Source of the DNA: Baffinella frigidus
Lineage: Eukaryota > Cryptophyceae > Cryptomonadales > Baffinellaceae
Length of the DNA: 26,015 bases
Direction of reading: 5' to 3'
NCBI GenBank assembly: GCA_026770585.1
Contig: MU647418.1
Coordinates: 75,878 to 101,892 of the forward strand
In this document: one piece after another, positions 16,391-25,385 of the stretch
How the letters are laid out: each line of letters begins with the position of its first letter
Position numbering within the stretch: position 1 is the first letter of the stretch
Position numbers and translations under genes: made by a program
Notes under the pieces: generated by a model
The model's database searches: none
What the model saw: only the letters and a program-made list of their open reading frames with translations
What the model was told of the DNA's origin: nothing

Positions 16391-19366
16391 TTAGTCCGAG
16401 GCATAGGGCTCCTCGACGGTGAGGCCTGCGAAAGAGGAGCGGTTAGACAGGATCCGTGCAAACGCATGCGGGGAAATATCCCCCTTGGTTTAGAGTGATT
16501 CTGACCGGTGCGTAGATCAAAATATTCCCCTTGGTTTAGAGTGATGCGTACCGGTCTCGCAGCCGTAGACCGTCGGGTCGCACGCGAAGGAGAACGCCTC
16601 CGGCCGGTGCACCCATTCTGCGGGTTTGGGGTTTAGGGTTTAGGGGGATGGAGTTTCGGGTTTAGGGTTTAGGGTTAAGGGTTTAGGGGGATGTAATCTA
16701 GGGTTTCGGGTTGGGGGTTTCGGGTTGGGGTTTCGGGTTTAGGGGGTGGGGTTTGGGGTCTTGTGTTTGGGGTTTGGTTTTTGGCGTTCGGGGTTTGGTT
16801 TTTGGGGGTTGGGGTTCAGGGGTTCGGGTTCGTGGTTTCGGGTTTCGAGTTCCGGGGTGTACCATGCGCCTCCTGCGAGGCCTTGCCGTCGACGCCGATG
16901 ACCGCGCCGTTGGAGCCGATGTCCGACATCAGCGTGTCTGCGCACACGCGCGGGGGGGTCAGCGCGGGGGCCAGCACGCGCGGGGGGCAGTACGGTCAGC
17001 AACGCGCCGTCCGCAGGGAAAATCCGACTGCACCGTGTCTGCGCACACGCAAGGGGGTCAGCGCGGGGGTCAGCGCGGGGGTCAGCGCGGGGGTCAGCAC
17101 GGTCAGTGACGCGCTTAACGCCGGGAAACACGGGGGGCGACGCCCGACTGCAGGGTGTACTGCGCACACGCAAGAGGGTCAGCGCGGGGGTCAGCACGGT
17201 CAGTGACGCGGCGGAGGAACACACGGGGGCCGATCTCGTGTCAGCGCACAACAGCGGGAGTCAGAGACGTCAGCGTGTCTGCGTGCCAGCGCGAGCGTAG
17301 GTCAGCAACGCAAAGAGCCGACGGCATCTATCTATGATGATAAACATATCTTTTTAGTCCGACTGCAGCGTAGCTGCGAACAAGCACGGACGGGGGGCAG
17401 CGTGCACACACGCGCGGGATTCAGCATGAGACATCCGCATGCCTGCGTACCACAACGCGCGGGTTCCCGTGTTTCTCCGCCGGGAAACATGGAAGGGGGG
17501 TCCCGCATGGGGCCCAGGTGGAATCTGACCATCCTTGGTCCCGCATGAGGCCCGGGGGAAACCCTAAAAATAATTTGTCCCGCATGGGCCCTAGATGGTG
17601 GAAGATCACCGTTGTCGAGGATGGTGTCGCCCTCGAGGGCGATTCGTATCAAGGCCGCCCCCATATTCGTATCCCCAACGCCGCTGATATACCCTCAAAA
17701 AAGAGATCATATACGTTCTGGGGGGGGGGGTCCTGACCGTTGTCGAGGATGTTGTCGCCCTCGAGGCCGTACTCCGCGAGGTGGGGGTCCTCAGAGCGGT
17801 AGAGCATCTGCGCGTGCGCGCGCATCGCCACCTGCTTGCCCACCTACTCCAGGGTTTAGGGTTCAGTGTTTAGGGTCTAGGGTGTAGGGTGTAGGGTGTA
17901 GGGTGTAGGGTGTAGGGTCTAAGGTCTAGGGTTCCGGGTTCCGGGCGTAGGGGCGCGCACCGTCTTGCGCGCGCGCGTCGCCGCCTTGTTCGCCGCGGCG
18001 CCCTTGGTGACGCGCTTGGGCGCGGCCTTGGCCACCGTCCGGCGCGCGAGCTTCGGCGCGACGCGCTGCTTCAGGCCGTAGCCGCCGCCGTTGGAGCTGG
18101 TGTAGGGGTTAGGGGTTAGGTGTTGGGGTTTGGGGTTTGGGGTTTGGGGTCTGGGGTCTGGGGTTCGGGGTTTGGGGTTTGGGGTTTAGGGTTTAGGGTT
18201 TAGGGTTTAGGGGTTGGGACCCCATGAAGGCGGCGTTGGTGCCCTGCCAGCCCTTGACGTTGGCGGGGTTCTCGGACATGATGTCGTAGCTGGCGCGCGG
18301 CGCCATCTGCACGCCCTCGTACATCGGGCGCTCGAACTGCACCAGGCGCTGCATCGGGCGGGGCGCGAAGCGCGGCTGAGTGGGCATCATGCGGAGGTTG
18401 GAGAGCGTGCGCGCCTTGCCGCCGAGCGGGTTGAGCGCCCAGTCGCCGTCGTACGGGTCGTTGACGCGCCCGTACGGGCCCTCGACGTCGCCGCCACCGT
18501 AGGGGTCCGTGAGGTCCTCCTCGTTGTTGGCGCGGCCAGAGTGGCCCGTGTCGGGCATGCCCCCGGGGAAGGTGGCGAGCGACTGCATCGGGCGCATGAA
18601 GACAACCTGCTCGAGGGTCCATGTGCGCGTCAGTCACATTTTACGCAGGCAGATGCCGGCTCCACGGGGTGGTGGTGGTTGGGCGTGGTGGAGCTGAGTG
18701 GCCTGTGGGCCTGTGGAGAGCCCCAAGCTCCTCTTGGGCTCCGGCAGAGACAAGGAGATGGTCTGACAGGTATGTCATTTGTTGAGCGCGAGGCTTAGAG
18801 TTCCTCCGAGCGCATGGCTCAGGGCGCAAAGCGTCAGGGTTAGCAGCTCCCGTTCCCGAACGGGCCGCCTGTCCCTGAGAGCGGGCTGCCACAGAGCGCA
18901 ACCGATTCATTGCGTCAAAAGAAACCCCGCGGATATCGACGATATCCGTGGAGACGCACTGCGGGGCCTAGATCGCGCGCTCTCTGAGCAGCGCACCGCA
19001 CACGCCCCCCGAAGAAGCCACACCGAGCGAGCTACGTTGCCTCCTCGTTGGTCGATCGTTGGTCGAGCGGCCAGAGAAGCCATTGCCTGGCAAGCCCCCG
19101 GGGAAGCTGGCGAGAGACTGCATGTGACGCATGCATAGGCCACGGAGGAGGAACTGCAGGGCAAGGTAGGGGCTATGTGCGCCAGATGCGGCAAACCCTG
19201 CCGCTTGCAAAGGCCCAGGCGCAGTCTTCAAGTCAAGTCCCCGGACCACGATCACCTGCTCGAGGGCCGACTTGCGGTTCGACTGCTGGCCGACAAGGAG
19301 GGACCCCACGAGGAGACCCATGGCCACGACGCCGAGGACGGCGCCGACTTCGTTCTTTCTCGCCAT
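16391..19366 (-). CDS. Complete seven-exon gene: 304-residue protein with N-terminal membrane anchor, family not recognised
   Basis: Exons in coding order: 19366-19256, 18606-18221, 18096-17961, 17843-17738, 16937-16863, 16617-16552, 16425-16391. They total 915 bp (304 codons plus TAA). All introns are GT-AG, and each split codon is completed in frame by the next exon (GG|C, G|AC, G|AA, G|GC), which strongly supports the model. The protein starts MARKNEVGAVLGVVAMGLLV: a short basic N-terminus and one membrane helix (about residues 7-25), giving a signal-anchor topology. Residues 38-165 are polar and rich in Pro, Gly, Asp and Arg (MRPMQSLATFPGGMPD, DPYGGGDVEGPYGRVNDPYD). Residues 167-211 are Lys/Arg/Ala-rich (RRTVAKAAPKRVTKGAAANK) and resemble histone-H1-like tails. 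The C-terminal third is mixed (AEYGLEGDNILDN, SNGAVIGVDGK, EAFSFACDPTVYGCE) and ends EEPYASD. I do not recognise the family and assign no function. Confidence 0.85.
16426..16551 (-). repeat. 126-bp intron 6 with a duplicated donor region
   Basis: 16471-16508 and 16518-16555 are diverged tandem copies sharing TTGGTTTAGAGTGAT and each ending ACCGGT on the plus strand. The functional donor is ACCG|GTACGC (16552/16551). The left copy offers a second donor-like ACCG|GTCAG. Confidence 0.7.
16618..16862 (-). repeat. 245-bp intron 5: CCCTAAA and CCCGAAA repeats
   Basis: The donor is GCATG|GTACAC and the acceptor is CCCGCAG|AATGG. The sense strand runs through CCCGAAACC, CCCCAAA and CCCTAAA variants with a few unrelated bases. 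Confidence 0.75.
16938..17737 (-). repeat. 800-bp intron 4 with tandem copies of both flanking exon edges
   Basis: Just inside the donor side, 17610-17637 repeats the last 28 bp of exon 4 (LEGDTILDN) followed by a new donor, G|GTGATC. Toward the acceptor, 16941-17300 holds at least four copies of the exon 5 acceptor edge (plus strand CGTGTCTGCGCACACGC near 16934, 17035, 17158 and 17276), interspersed with GTCAGCGCGGGG repeats. 17480-17600 carries three copies of a GTCCCGCATG(G/A)GGCCC unit. Confidence 0.7.
17844..17960 (-). repeat. 117-bp intron 3: CCCTAAA/CCCTACA repeat
   Basis: The donor is AAGACG|GTGCGC and the acceptor is GGAGTAG|GTGGGC. The interior is degenerate heptamer repeat (CCCTACA, CCCTAGA, CCCTAAA on the sense strand). 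Confidence 0.8.
18097..18220 (-). repeat. 124-bp intron 2: CCCTAAA-type repeat
   Basis: The donor is ATGGG|GTCCCAAC and the acceptor is CTACACCAG|CTCC. Between them the sense strand is almost entirely CCCTAAA, CCCCAAA and CCCGAACC variants. Confidence 0.8.
18607..19255 (-). other. 649-bp intron 1 bounded by an exact 13-bp direct repeat at the splice junctions
   Basis: The plus-strand repeat ACCTGCTCGAGGG occurs at 18605-18617 and 19254-19266. In the sense direction it is CCCTCGAGCAGGT, so both intron ends contain the same CAG|GT junction. Splicing at GT of the upstream copy and AG of the downstream copy gives a phase-0 join (LEQ|VVF). The intron also holds a diverged copy of the start of exon 2 (about 19080-19140). 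Confidence 0.75.
19080..19140 (-). pseudogene. Echo copy of the start of exon 2 of the 304-residue-protein gene
   Basis: It reads MRHMQSLASFPGGLPGNGFSGR inside intron 1, compared with MRPMQSLATFPGGMPDTGHSGR at the start of exon 2. Confidence 0.7.
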
Positions 19367-19469
19367 TTTCTGAGGATGAATTGGGATCTCCGACCTGAAA
19401 ATGTGGCTCTTCGCGAGAAAGAAAGATTTTAACGAGTTTGACCATGAAATGTAAAGCACCAAGAAACTG

Positions 19470-19910
19470 AAGATGCTTTCTCTGCAGTCCTTTCTACGGA
19501 AGGGCGTGTCGTTGGCATATGTTGGGAGCATTTAAAACCTAAAGGACCTAAAGGAAGGAATGTAAACGCGATCCTCTCTCTGCAGTCCTTTCTACGGAAG
19601 GGCGTGTCGTTCGCATATGTTGGGAGCATTTAAAACCTGAAGGACCTAAAGGAAAGCAAAAATGCTTTCTCTGCAGTCCTTTCTACGGAAGGGCGCGACG
19701 TTGGGCTATGTTGGGAGAAATTAAAACCTAAAGGACCTAAAGGGAGCTCCCCAAGAGAGCCACCCTGCATCCCCTCTTCACGAGCCTCTGCACTGGAGAG
19801 CGAAACGCGATCCGAAAGCAAACATGCTTTCTCTGCAGTCCTTTCTACGGAAGGGCGTGTCGTTGGCATATGTTGGGAGAAATTAAAACCTAAAGGACCT
19901 AAAGGACCTT
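19470..19910 (+). repeat. Array of four ~90-bp repeat L units upstream of the 304-residue-protein gene
   Basis: Units run ATGCTTTCTCTGCAGTCC, TTTCTACGGAAGGGCGTGTC, GTTGGCATATGTTGGGAG, TTAAAACCTAAAGGACCTAA. They start near 19473, 19573, 19665 and 19823. The minus-strand peptide repeat LPTYANDTPFRRKD is only a reading of this DNA. Confidence 0.8.
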
Positions 19911-20394
19911 CGTGGTTTTTCCTTATGGGTAGTGGCAGTTTCTTGGGTAGGAAAAATCTGGTGAAGATCCCAGATGTTTTCCTAACCTCGCCTCAATTCT
20001 TGCACCGTGCATTCTCACTTTCAAATAAAGTCAATAAGTGTCAATAAGTGTACGCGCAATCTTCTATCAAAAAAGCACTGTTCACAAACTCATACTTCCC
20101 CTACACTGAGATAAACAAAACACAAACCTCACTGCAGACCAAGTTTCCAACTTCAGGATGGCCTTCAACTTCCTCACCGAAATAGCACTCCAGGCTTTTA
20201 GAACAAACCAAAAAGGTGAGCATCCTGCAACAGCCCCTGCCACCTGCCAAGATGACTACTCTGGAGACAAAGCCTGAGACAAAAATGCTTTCTCGCATGG
20301 CAGAGTCTAATACCCAACAGGGAGTAAGGCAGATCTGGTCCTGGCTCGGCGACGGCATGGGCTGACATCGACAATCCTCTTAAATAAATCGGAA
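19911..20394. other. Apparently unique sequence; no gene supported
   Basis: About 480 bp between repeat L copies with no other repeat I recognise. An open minus-strand frame (20101-20358) has no splice or homology support. Confidence 0.4.
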
Positions 20395-20717
20395 AATAAC
20401 TCTGCAGATCCCTTCTACGGAACGGCGTGTCGTTGGCATATGTTGGGAGAAATTAAAACCTAAAGGACCTAAAGGCAGCATGGCTTTTCTGAGCCTCATA
20501 AAGGCTTACTTGGGTTCGGTATGTGTGCGAGTGCGATCCTATTTTGGAATAGCTCAAACACCCCAAGAGAACCACCCTGTATCCCCTCTTCACGAGTCTC
20601 TGCACTGGACAGCTAAACGCGATCCGAAAGCAAAAATGCTTTCTCCGCGGATCCTTTCTACGGAAGGGCGTGGCGTTGGGCTATGTTGGGAGCATTTAAA
20701 ACCTAAAGGACCTACAG
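20395..20717 (+). repeat. Two more repeat L units
   Basis: Copies at about 20395-20478 and 20635-20717. Others are at 10640-10722 and 14575-14660, and inverted or partial copies at 15776-15890, 21143-21222 and 9965-10045. Confidence 0.75.
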
Positions 20718-21322
20718 GTGAGCTGCTCTCATCACGCGCCCTCTCCGGAAACTGCTCTCCTGTTTTTTTTCCAAGGACCTCAAGGACGTTCGCGAACCTA
20801 AAGGCGAAGGAAATGAGACACGCCCGGTATATTTTTTTTACCGGGCACGACCGTGGACACGACCAGGAAATTGACTGTGTGTGCATTATTGTGATAGTGG
20901 AGTATTTTAAGGTCTCGGTACAAAATTGTTACCTGGTACAAAATTGTTTGACCAGGAATTTACTCCGAACCACCACAGGCGTAGGGCCACCGGCCCTGGT
21001 GTCCGCGTCGTCAAGAATTGGGGGTTGGCAGGAACGGGGCTGCCCCTTTCCCGGAGATGGGGGTGGTCACGCCTTCATCTCCGTTCTACGACACCCCTAT
21101 GACTTAAGACGTCAAGACGCCGCCCTCGTGCCCACTCTCATCGGATCCTTTAGGTCCTTAAGGTTTTAATTTCGCCCAATATATGCCAACGACACGCCCT
21201 TTCGTAGAAAGGACTGATCGCATTCGTTGTTTTCATGGTCAAATCAAGTGGTCAAACGAGTCGTTGAGAACAGCAGGGTTCGTGAGAGTTCCGTGAATAG
21301 GTGGAGATGAAGCACTCCCGAC

Positions 21323-21443
21323 TACAGGGGTACCTCGCTCATAAGAAACCGCCTCCCCCTAGGACCCTACAGTAGGCCTATGCCTAGGGCCCTATGGTGG
21401 TCCTAGAGGGGGGGCGGTTTCTTATGAGCGAGGTACCCCTGTA
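21323..21443. mobile_element. GGGGTACCTCG-family foldback element with perfect 31-nt arms
   Basis: The arm starts TACAGGGGTACCTCGCTCAT and ends AAGAAACCGCC, with an exact complement on the right. The core is CCCTACAGTAGGCCTATGCC. Confidence 0.85.
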
Positions 21444-21565
21444 ACCTCTCGTGCCATATCCATGGTGCACCAGGATTTTTAAAGTGTAATATTTTTGTAC
21501 AGTACCAGAACCCCCTACATGTACAAATGGCGCTTCCCCCCTCTATTCGCCTTCGCCCCCCCCTC

Positions 21566-21689
21566 TACAGGGGTACCTCACGCACAAGAACCCCCCCCCC
21601 TCCCTAGCACCCTATGTACATCAGGCCTGCGCCTAGGGCCTTACAGTGGTCCTAGGAGGGGGTCGTTTTCTTACGAGAGAGGTACCCCT
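21566..21689. mobile_element. GGGGTACCTCG-family foldback element, diverged
   Basis: The left end is TACAGGGGTACCTCACGC and the right end is GAGAGAGGTACCCCTCTA. The core CAGGCCTGCGCCTAGGGCC has changed from the copy 240 bp away. Confidence 0.75.
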
Positions 21690-21718
21690 CTACCTCTCCC
21701 CCTGGGGACAGAGTCCCG

Positions 21719-21927
21719 TATACCCCTTACGTGGCGGACGGGAGGATTAATCGCCCTAACTCGCCCTAGGCAGGTCATAGGGCCCTACTGTAGGGCGTAC
21801 GCCCCTACTCGCCACTTAAGGGATATCCCTTAAGTGACCAGGCCTCCAAATTTGGGGGCCTGAGGTCCTAGGCTGGTCCTAGGGCCCTACGGTAGGGCGT
21901 ACGCCCCTACTCGCCACTTAAGGGATA
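21719..21927. mobile_element. Two abutting CCCTTAAGTG-family elements in the same orientation
   Basis: 21719-21825 has the ends TATACCCCTTACGTGGCG and CGCCACTTAAGGGATA. 21824-21927 has TATCCCTTAAGTGACCAG and CGCCACTTAAGGGATA. They meet at a shared TATA/TA, as if one inserted at the end of the other. Confidence 0.8.
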
Positions 21928-22051
21928 TTTCTAGTGGACGTGACTATGGCAAAGTCACGCCGGCTATCCTACACGGGACTGTGTCCCCAGACCTGTGAGC
22001 CTCGGTCGGTCAGGTGGCGAGCCTCTAGCGGGGTCATAAGACCCCCCCTCA

Positions 22052-22462
22052 ACCCACAGACGCTCTCCGGTCCACAGAAGGGACCACCGCGGTGGGTGCG
22101 ACCCCGCTCCGTGCGTTCAGACCTTGGAGGATCGCGTCCCGAGGCGGGCCCAACTCGTCCCGAGGCGGGCCCGTCTGACCCGAGGCGGGCCTATCCCACG
22201 CCCCTGCGTCCCGAGGCGGGCCCGTCTGTCCCGAGGCGGGCCCATCCCAGGCCTCTCCTGAACCAGGCAGGTCCTCGCACGGTTCAGGAGTGCCAATCTC
22301 CCCCTGGGACATGAGGCGCTGCGTCCCGGGGCTGTCCGCGCCGGCAAAGTGGTCCGCGCCGGAAAAGTCATCGGCGTCTTGAAAGTCATCACCGTCTTGG
22401 AGCCCTTTATTTTTTGGAGAGTTGGAGCCCTTGGAGAGTTTTGCGAGCTCCTGCTGCGCTAC
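22052..22462 (-). CDS. Likely next exon of the membrane protein: hydrophilic, acidic tail (end uncertain)
   Basis: The acceptor CTCTCCACCCAG|GTAGCG is phase 0, matching the phase-0 donor of the 24929-25042 exon, and a join would read IGK|VAQQELAKLSKGSN. The frame continues through an acidic repeat (DGDDFQDADDFSGADHFAGAD) and then through GC-rich copies of GGGCCCGCCTCGGGAC (read as GPPRD). It stays open to a stop at 22049. The true 3' end is unclear, since the GC-rich repeats also occur outside genes (9297, 10528, 16302). The join is an inference from phase and topology. Confidence 0.4.
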
Positions 22463-22506
22463 CTGGGTGGAGAGGACGGGGTTCAGGGGTTCTAGCTCTG
22501 TCTCAG

Positions 22507-22602
22507 CGTATGAGCGGCCGACACGGGGTACAGTAAGTGGCACAATACGTAGCATGTGCGGCGCTGACGCTGGTTGTTTGGCAATAAATTATCAATCTCT
22601 CT
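22507..22602. mobile_element. Repeat E, partial inverted copy
   Basis: It is the reverse complement of the first ~95 bp of repeat E, ending at CGGCCGCTCATACG. It lies about 45 bp before a proposed acceptor at 22462. Confidence 0.75.
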
Positions 22603-22804
22603 GTCTCAGTCTATCTGGACACACCAATTTGGTGAGCCGGGGCTCTTTCCCGCCCCAAAGTTGACGGGCGTGTACCAGAACCCAGCGTGTCAACTTAGCA
22701 AAAGTCCCCCAACCCGACTGAGGCAGAGCTAGGGTTTGGGTGTTGGGGGTTCTGGTTCTGATTGACAGGGGTTACTCGAAATTAACTTAAAGAAATTAAC
22801 TTAA

Positions 22805-23300
22805 TCTCCAGTAGCCCCTGTAGGGCTTAAGGTTCAGGGCTTAGGGCTTAGGGTCGAGGGTTGAGGATTTAGGGTTTAGGGTTTAGGGTTTAGGGTTTAG
22901 GGTTTAGGGTTTAGGGTTTAGGGTCTAGGGTCTAGGGTTCATGGTTTAGGGTTTAGGGTTTAGGGTTTAGGGTTTAGGGTTTAGGGTTTAGGGTTTAGGG
23001 TTTAGGGTTTAGGGTTTAGTGTTTAGGGTTTAGGGTATAGGATTTAGGGTTCAGAGTTTAGGGTATAGGATTTAGGGTTTAGGGTTTAGGGTTTAGGGTT
23101 TAGGGTTTAGGGTTTAGTGTTTAGTGTTTAGTGTTTAGTGTTTAGTGTTTAGTGTTTAGTATTTAGGGTTTGATGTGTAGGGTGTGGGGTTTAAGGTTAA
23201 GGGTCCAGTGTTTAGTGTTTATTGTTTAGTGTTTAGGGGTTAGGGTTGAGGGTGTAGGGTGTTGGTGTTGGTGTTTAGAGTTCAGTGTTCAGGGTTTCGG
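22805..23300 (-). repeat. TTTAGGG array in the proposed intron of the membrane-protein gene
   Basis: About 500 bp, with runs of perfect TTTAGGG near 22870-23020 and TTTAGTG variants near 23110-23160. The sense strand of the gene is C-rich. Confidence 0.85.
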
Positions 23301-23574
23301 GTTTCGTGTTTTGGGTCGCACGGCACTTCCCAATGATGAATATCACGACGATCGTCGCCACGCCCCCGACAGCTAGCAGCGCTCTCTCAGTCTATTTGGG
23401 CTCACAATTCGGACTCGCCCGGGCCCTTCCCCGCTCCAAAGTTGGGGCAAAGACGGATTTGCCCCACCAAAGTTGGGGCAAAGACGGATTTGCCCCCGCT
23501 CCAAAGTGAGGCAAAGACGGATTTGCCCCCCACACCCAGCACATGACAACGTGAGGATAGTCGGTCAACCGGAG

Positions 23575-23793
23575 CCACACAGCGGGCTAAGAAGAGATTT
23601 TCGGCCCAAATCAGGCCATCTTTCCGTTACCCTATCCGTAGGAACCCAAATATGAAATTCGGGTGCTGAGAGCCCGAGTTTCCGTCACCTTATCCGTAGA
23701 AAGCCCCCTATGACCCTACGGATTGCCTACCGTAGGGTCCCAGGTCTTGTCGCTTAGGGGTTATTCAAAATCCCTTCGAAGTCCGCTGTGTGG
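23575..23793. mobile_element. CCACAC-family foldback element, 219 bp
   Basis: The ends are CCACACAGCGGGCT and AGTCCGCTGTGTGG. The interior TATCCGTAGGAA and GATTGCCTACCGTAGGG are shared with the 2701 copy. Confidence 0.75.
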
Positions 23794-23951
23794 TAGGCAG
23801 AGGTAGAACCTTGCCGATCATCAAGATGAGCTTCAGAGTTTAGGTTTAGGGGGGGGGCTACACCCCAAAACCTAACATCCTGCACCTTGAACCCTAGGGA
23901 GAGTCTCGCAACCTTGCCGATAACGAAAACGACGATGCGCTCTTCGTGGGA

Positions 23952-24022
23952 TTAGGGTTTCGGGTTTCGGGTTTCGGGTTTCGGGTTTCGGGTTTCGGGT
24001 TTCGGGTTTCGGGTTTTGGGTT
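23952..24022 (-). repeat. (GGGTTTC)n array
   Basis: About nine copies of GGGTTTC, a one-base variant of the telomere-like heptamer, between two echo copies of the membrane-helix exon. Confidence 0.85.
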
Positions 24023-24180
24023 CCGGGTATCTGGTTCTGAGTTTCTGGTTGCAGGGTACCTTGCCGATCATGAAAAGGACGACGAGCGTCGCTAACCCCC
24101 CGACACCCAGCAGCGCGCGGGGGGGTGATGCATCACCGCGAACCTCTCCCGCAAACTTCTATATATCTCTGTCTCAGTCT

Positions 24181-24320
24181 ACCACACGGTGGACTACGGA
24201 CCTTTCATCAAAAGTCAACTTACCCTATGGGCAGTGAACTTTAAGGATTTTCTCTTGCACATTTGGTCACGTTACCGCTCAGTCTACGGGTTCCGAAACC
24301 CTCGAAGCCCACCGCGTGGT
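24181..24320. mobile_element. 140-bp ACCACACGG element, copy 1
   Basis: The ends are ACCACACGGTGGACTACGGA and its partner CGAAGCCCACCGCGTGGT. It is 140 bp and almost identical to the copy at 24651. Confidence 0.8.
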
Positions 24321-24650
24321 CAGGGCGTACTACTGCAAATCCGCAGGGGAAGTCTCATTTTTTGTGGACACGACACTGCAAGTATTTTTAGGTTACCTTT
24401 TGACGAATTTTGGTCACGTCCTGAGGCAAAAATAGTCTTTTGAGATGAAAATGGCTCCAAAGTAGGGGCAAGATTCTTGCCACTACTTTTTGAAACTTCC
24501 CCTGGGGCTTTCCAGTAGTAGGGTTACCTTGCCGGTGACGAAAATGACGATGAGCGTTGCTACGCCTCCGACAACCAGCAGCGCGGGGGGTGGTGAAGCG
24601 CATCACCGCGAACCTCTCCCGCAAACCTCTATATATCTCCGTCTCAGTCT

Positions 24651-24790
24651 ACCACACGGTGGACTACGGACCTTTCATCAAAAGTCAACTCACCCTACGG
24701 GCAGTGAACTTTAAGGATTTTCTCATGCAAATTTGGTCACGTTACCGCTCAGTCTACGGGTCCTGAAACCCTCGAAGCCCACCGCGTGGT
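24651..24790. mobile_element. 140-bp ACCACACGG element, copy 2
   Basis: It has the same ends and interior as 24181-24320 with few differences. It was probably copied as part of the 472-bp tandem block rather than inserted independently, because the preceding 45 bp also match. Confidence 0.8.
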
Positions 24791-24928
24791 GTGGCGGGGG
24801 TCAGCGGGTACGTACCTGGTGGTAAGGGTGGACACCCTAACACATGCAACACGGAGGGTTACCGGTGCCTCCAAGGGGAGCGAAACGTCCTTTCGCGGCG
24901 GCGGAGTGTGGTTAGGGCGCAGGGTTAC

Positions 24929-25042
24929 CTTGCCGATGACGAAAATAACGATGAGCGTTGCTACGCCTCCGACGACCAGCAGCGCGGGGGGTGGTGAAGC
25001 GCCGCCGTCTGCGATGTTCTTGCCGACGACCCCGGCTGAGAC
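24929..25042 (-). CDS. Exon encoding a membrane helix (third minus-strand gene, partial)
   Basis: 114 bp, 38 codons, phase 0 at both ends. The acceptor is GACGTGCAG|GTCTCA and the donor is GGCAAG|GTAACC. The peptide runs VSAGVVGKNIADGGASPPP, then a helix ALLVVGGVATLIVIFVIGK of membrane-spanning length and hydrophobicity. The upstream exon was not found and may lie beyond the right edge. Several diverged copies of this exon lie on both sides; this is the only one with a full frame and both splice sites. The protein family is not recognised. Confidence 0.6.
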
Positions 25043-25385
25043 CTGCACGTCCGAAAGTAGTACCGGGCTGTGAGAAGGCCGTTCAAAAGTTTACTACCGC
25101 CACGTCCAATCCAAGCGTCCGTTTATTGTACATCGTATTTTGGTACGTATAGTGGAGCAAGATTTTACCCCCCCCCGTAGCTTCGCTACCGCGCCGCCTG
25201 ATCTTTCCATACGGTCTTTTATCTTCGTATACTGTTGTATACTCGGTGATAGATGACTCTGGGTAGGTGACTCTCTAGAGCATCTTTCTGCTCTCGCGTG
25301 TCGCCTCCCAGAGGCGCCTCATTGTATCTAGTTTGTTTTTACTTTTTCTGATAAAACTAACGGCGCGCCCCCCCGCTGCGCCGCG

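Larger units (their letters stand above)
23319..24590 (-). pseudogene. Echo copies of the membrane-helix exon
   Basis: Copies ending in the IGK splice edge are at about 23319-23365 (ALLAVGGVATIVVIFIIGK), 23812-23830 (LKLILMIGK), 23920-23945 (RIVVFVIGK), 24057-24115 (ALLGVGGLATLVVLFMIGK) and 24529-24590 (ALLVVGGVATLIVIFVTGK). The last two belong to tandem blocks about 472 bp long that also carry a foldback element. Both lost the SAGVVGKNIADGG part. Confidence 0.65.

Noticed and set aside
18214-18798. 194-codon plus-strand open frame
   Set aside because: It is the antisense shadow of GC-rich exon 2 of the 304-residue-protein gene. The minus strand has matching splice sites and phase.
19429-19869. 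Minus-strand peptide repeat LPTYANDTPFRRKDC
   Set aside because: It is produced by reading repeat L, which also occurs in non-coding places and in both orientations.
20480-21169. 229-codon plus-strand open frame
   Set aside because: It spans repeat L copies and unrelated sequence, with no splice context or coherent protein character.
22805-23300. CRISPR array
   Set aside because: The repeats are contiguous heptamers without unique spacers, in a eukaryotic intron context.
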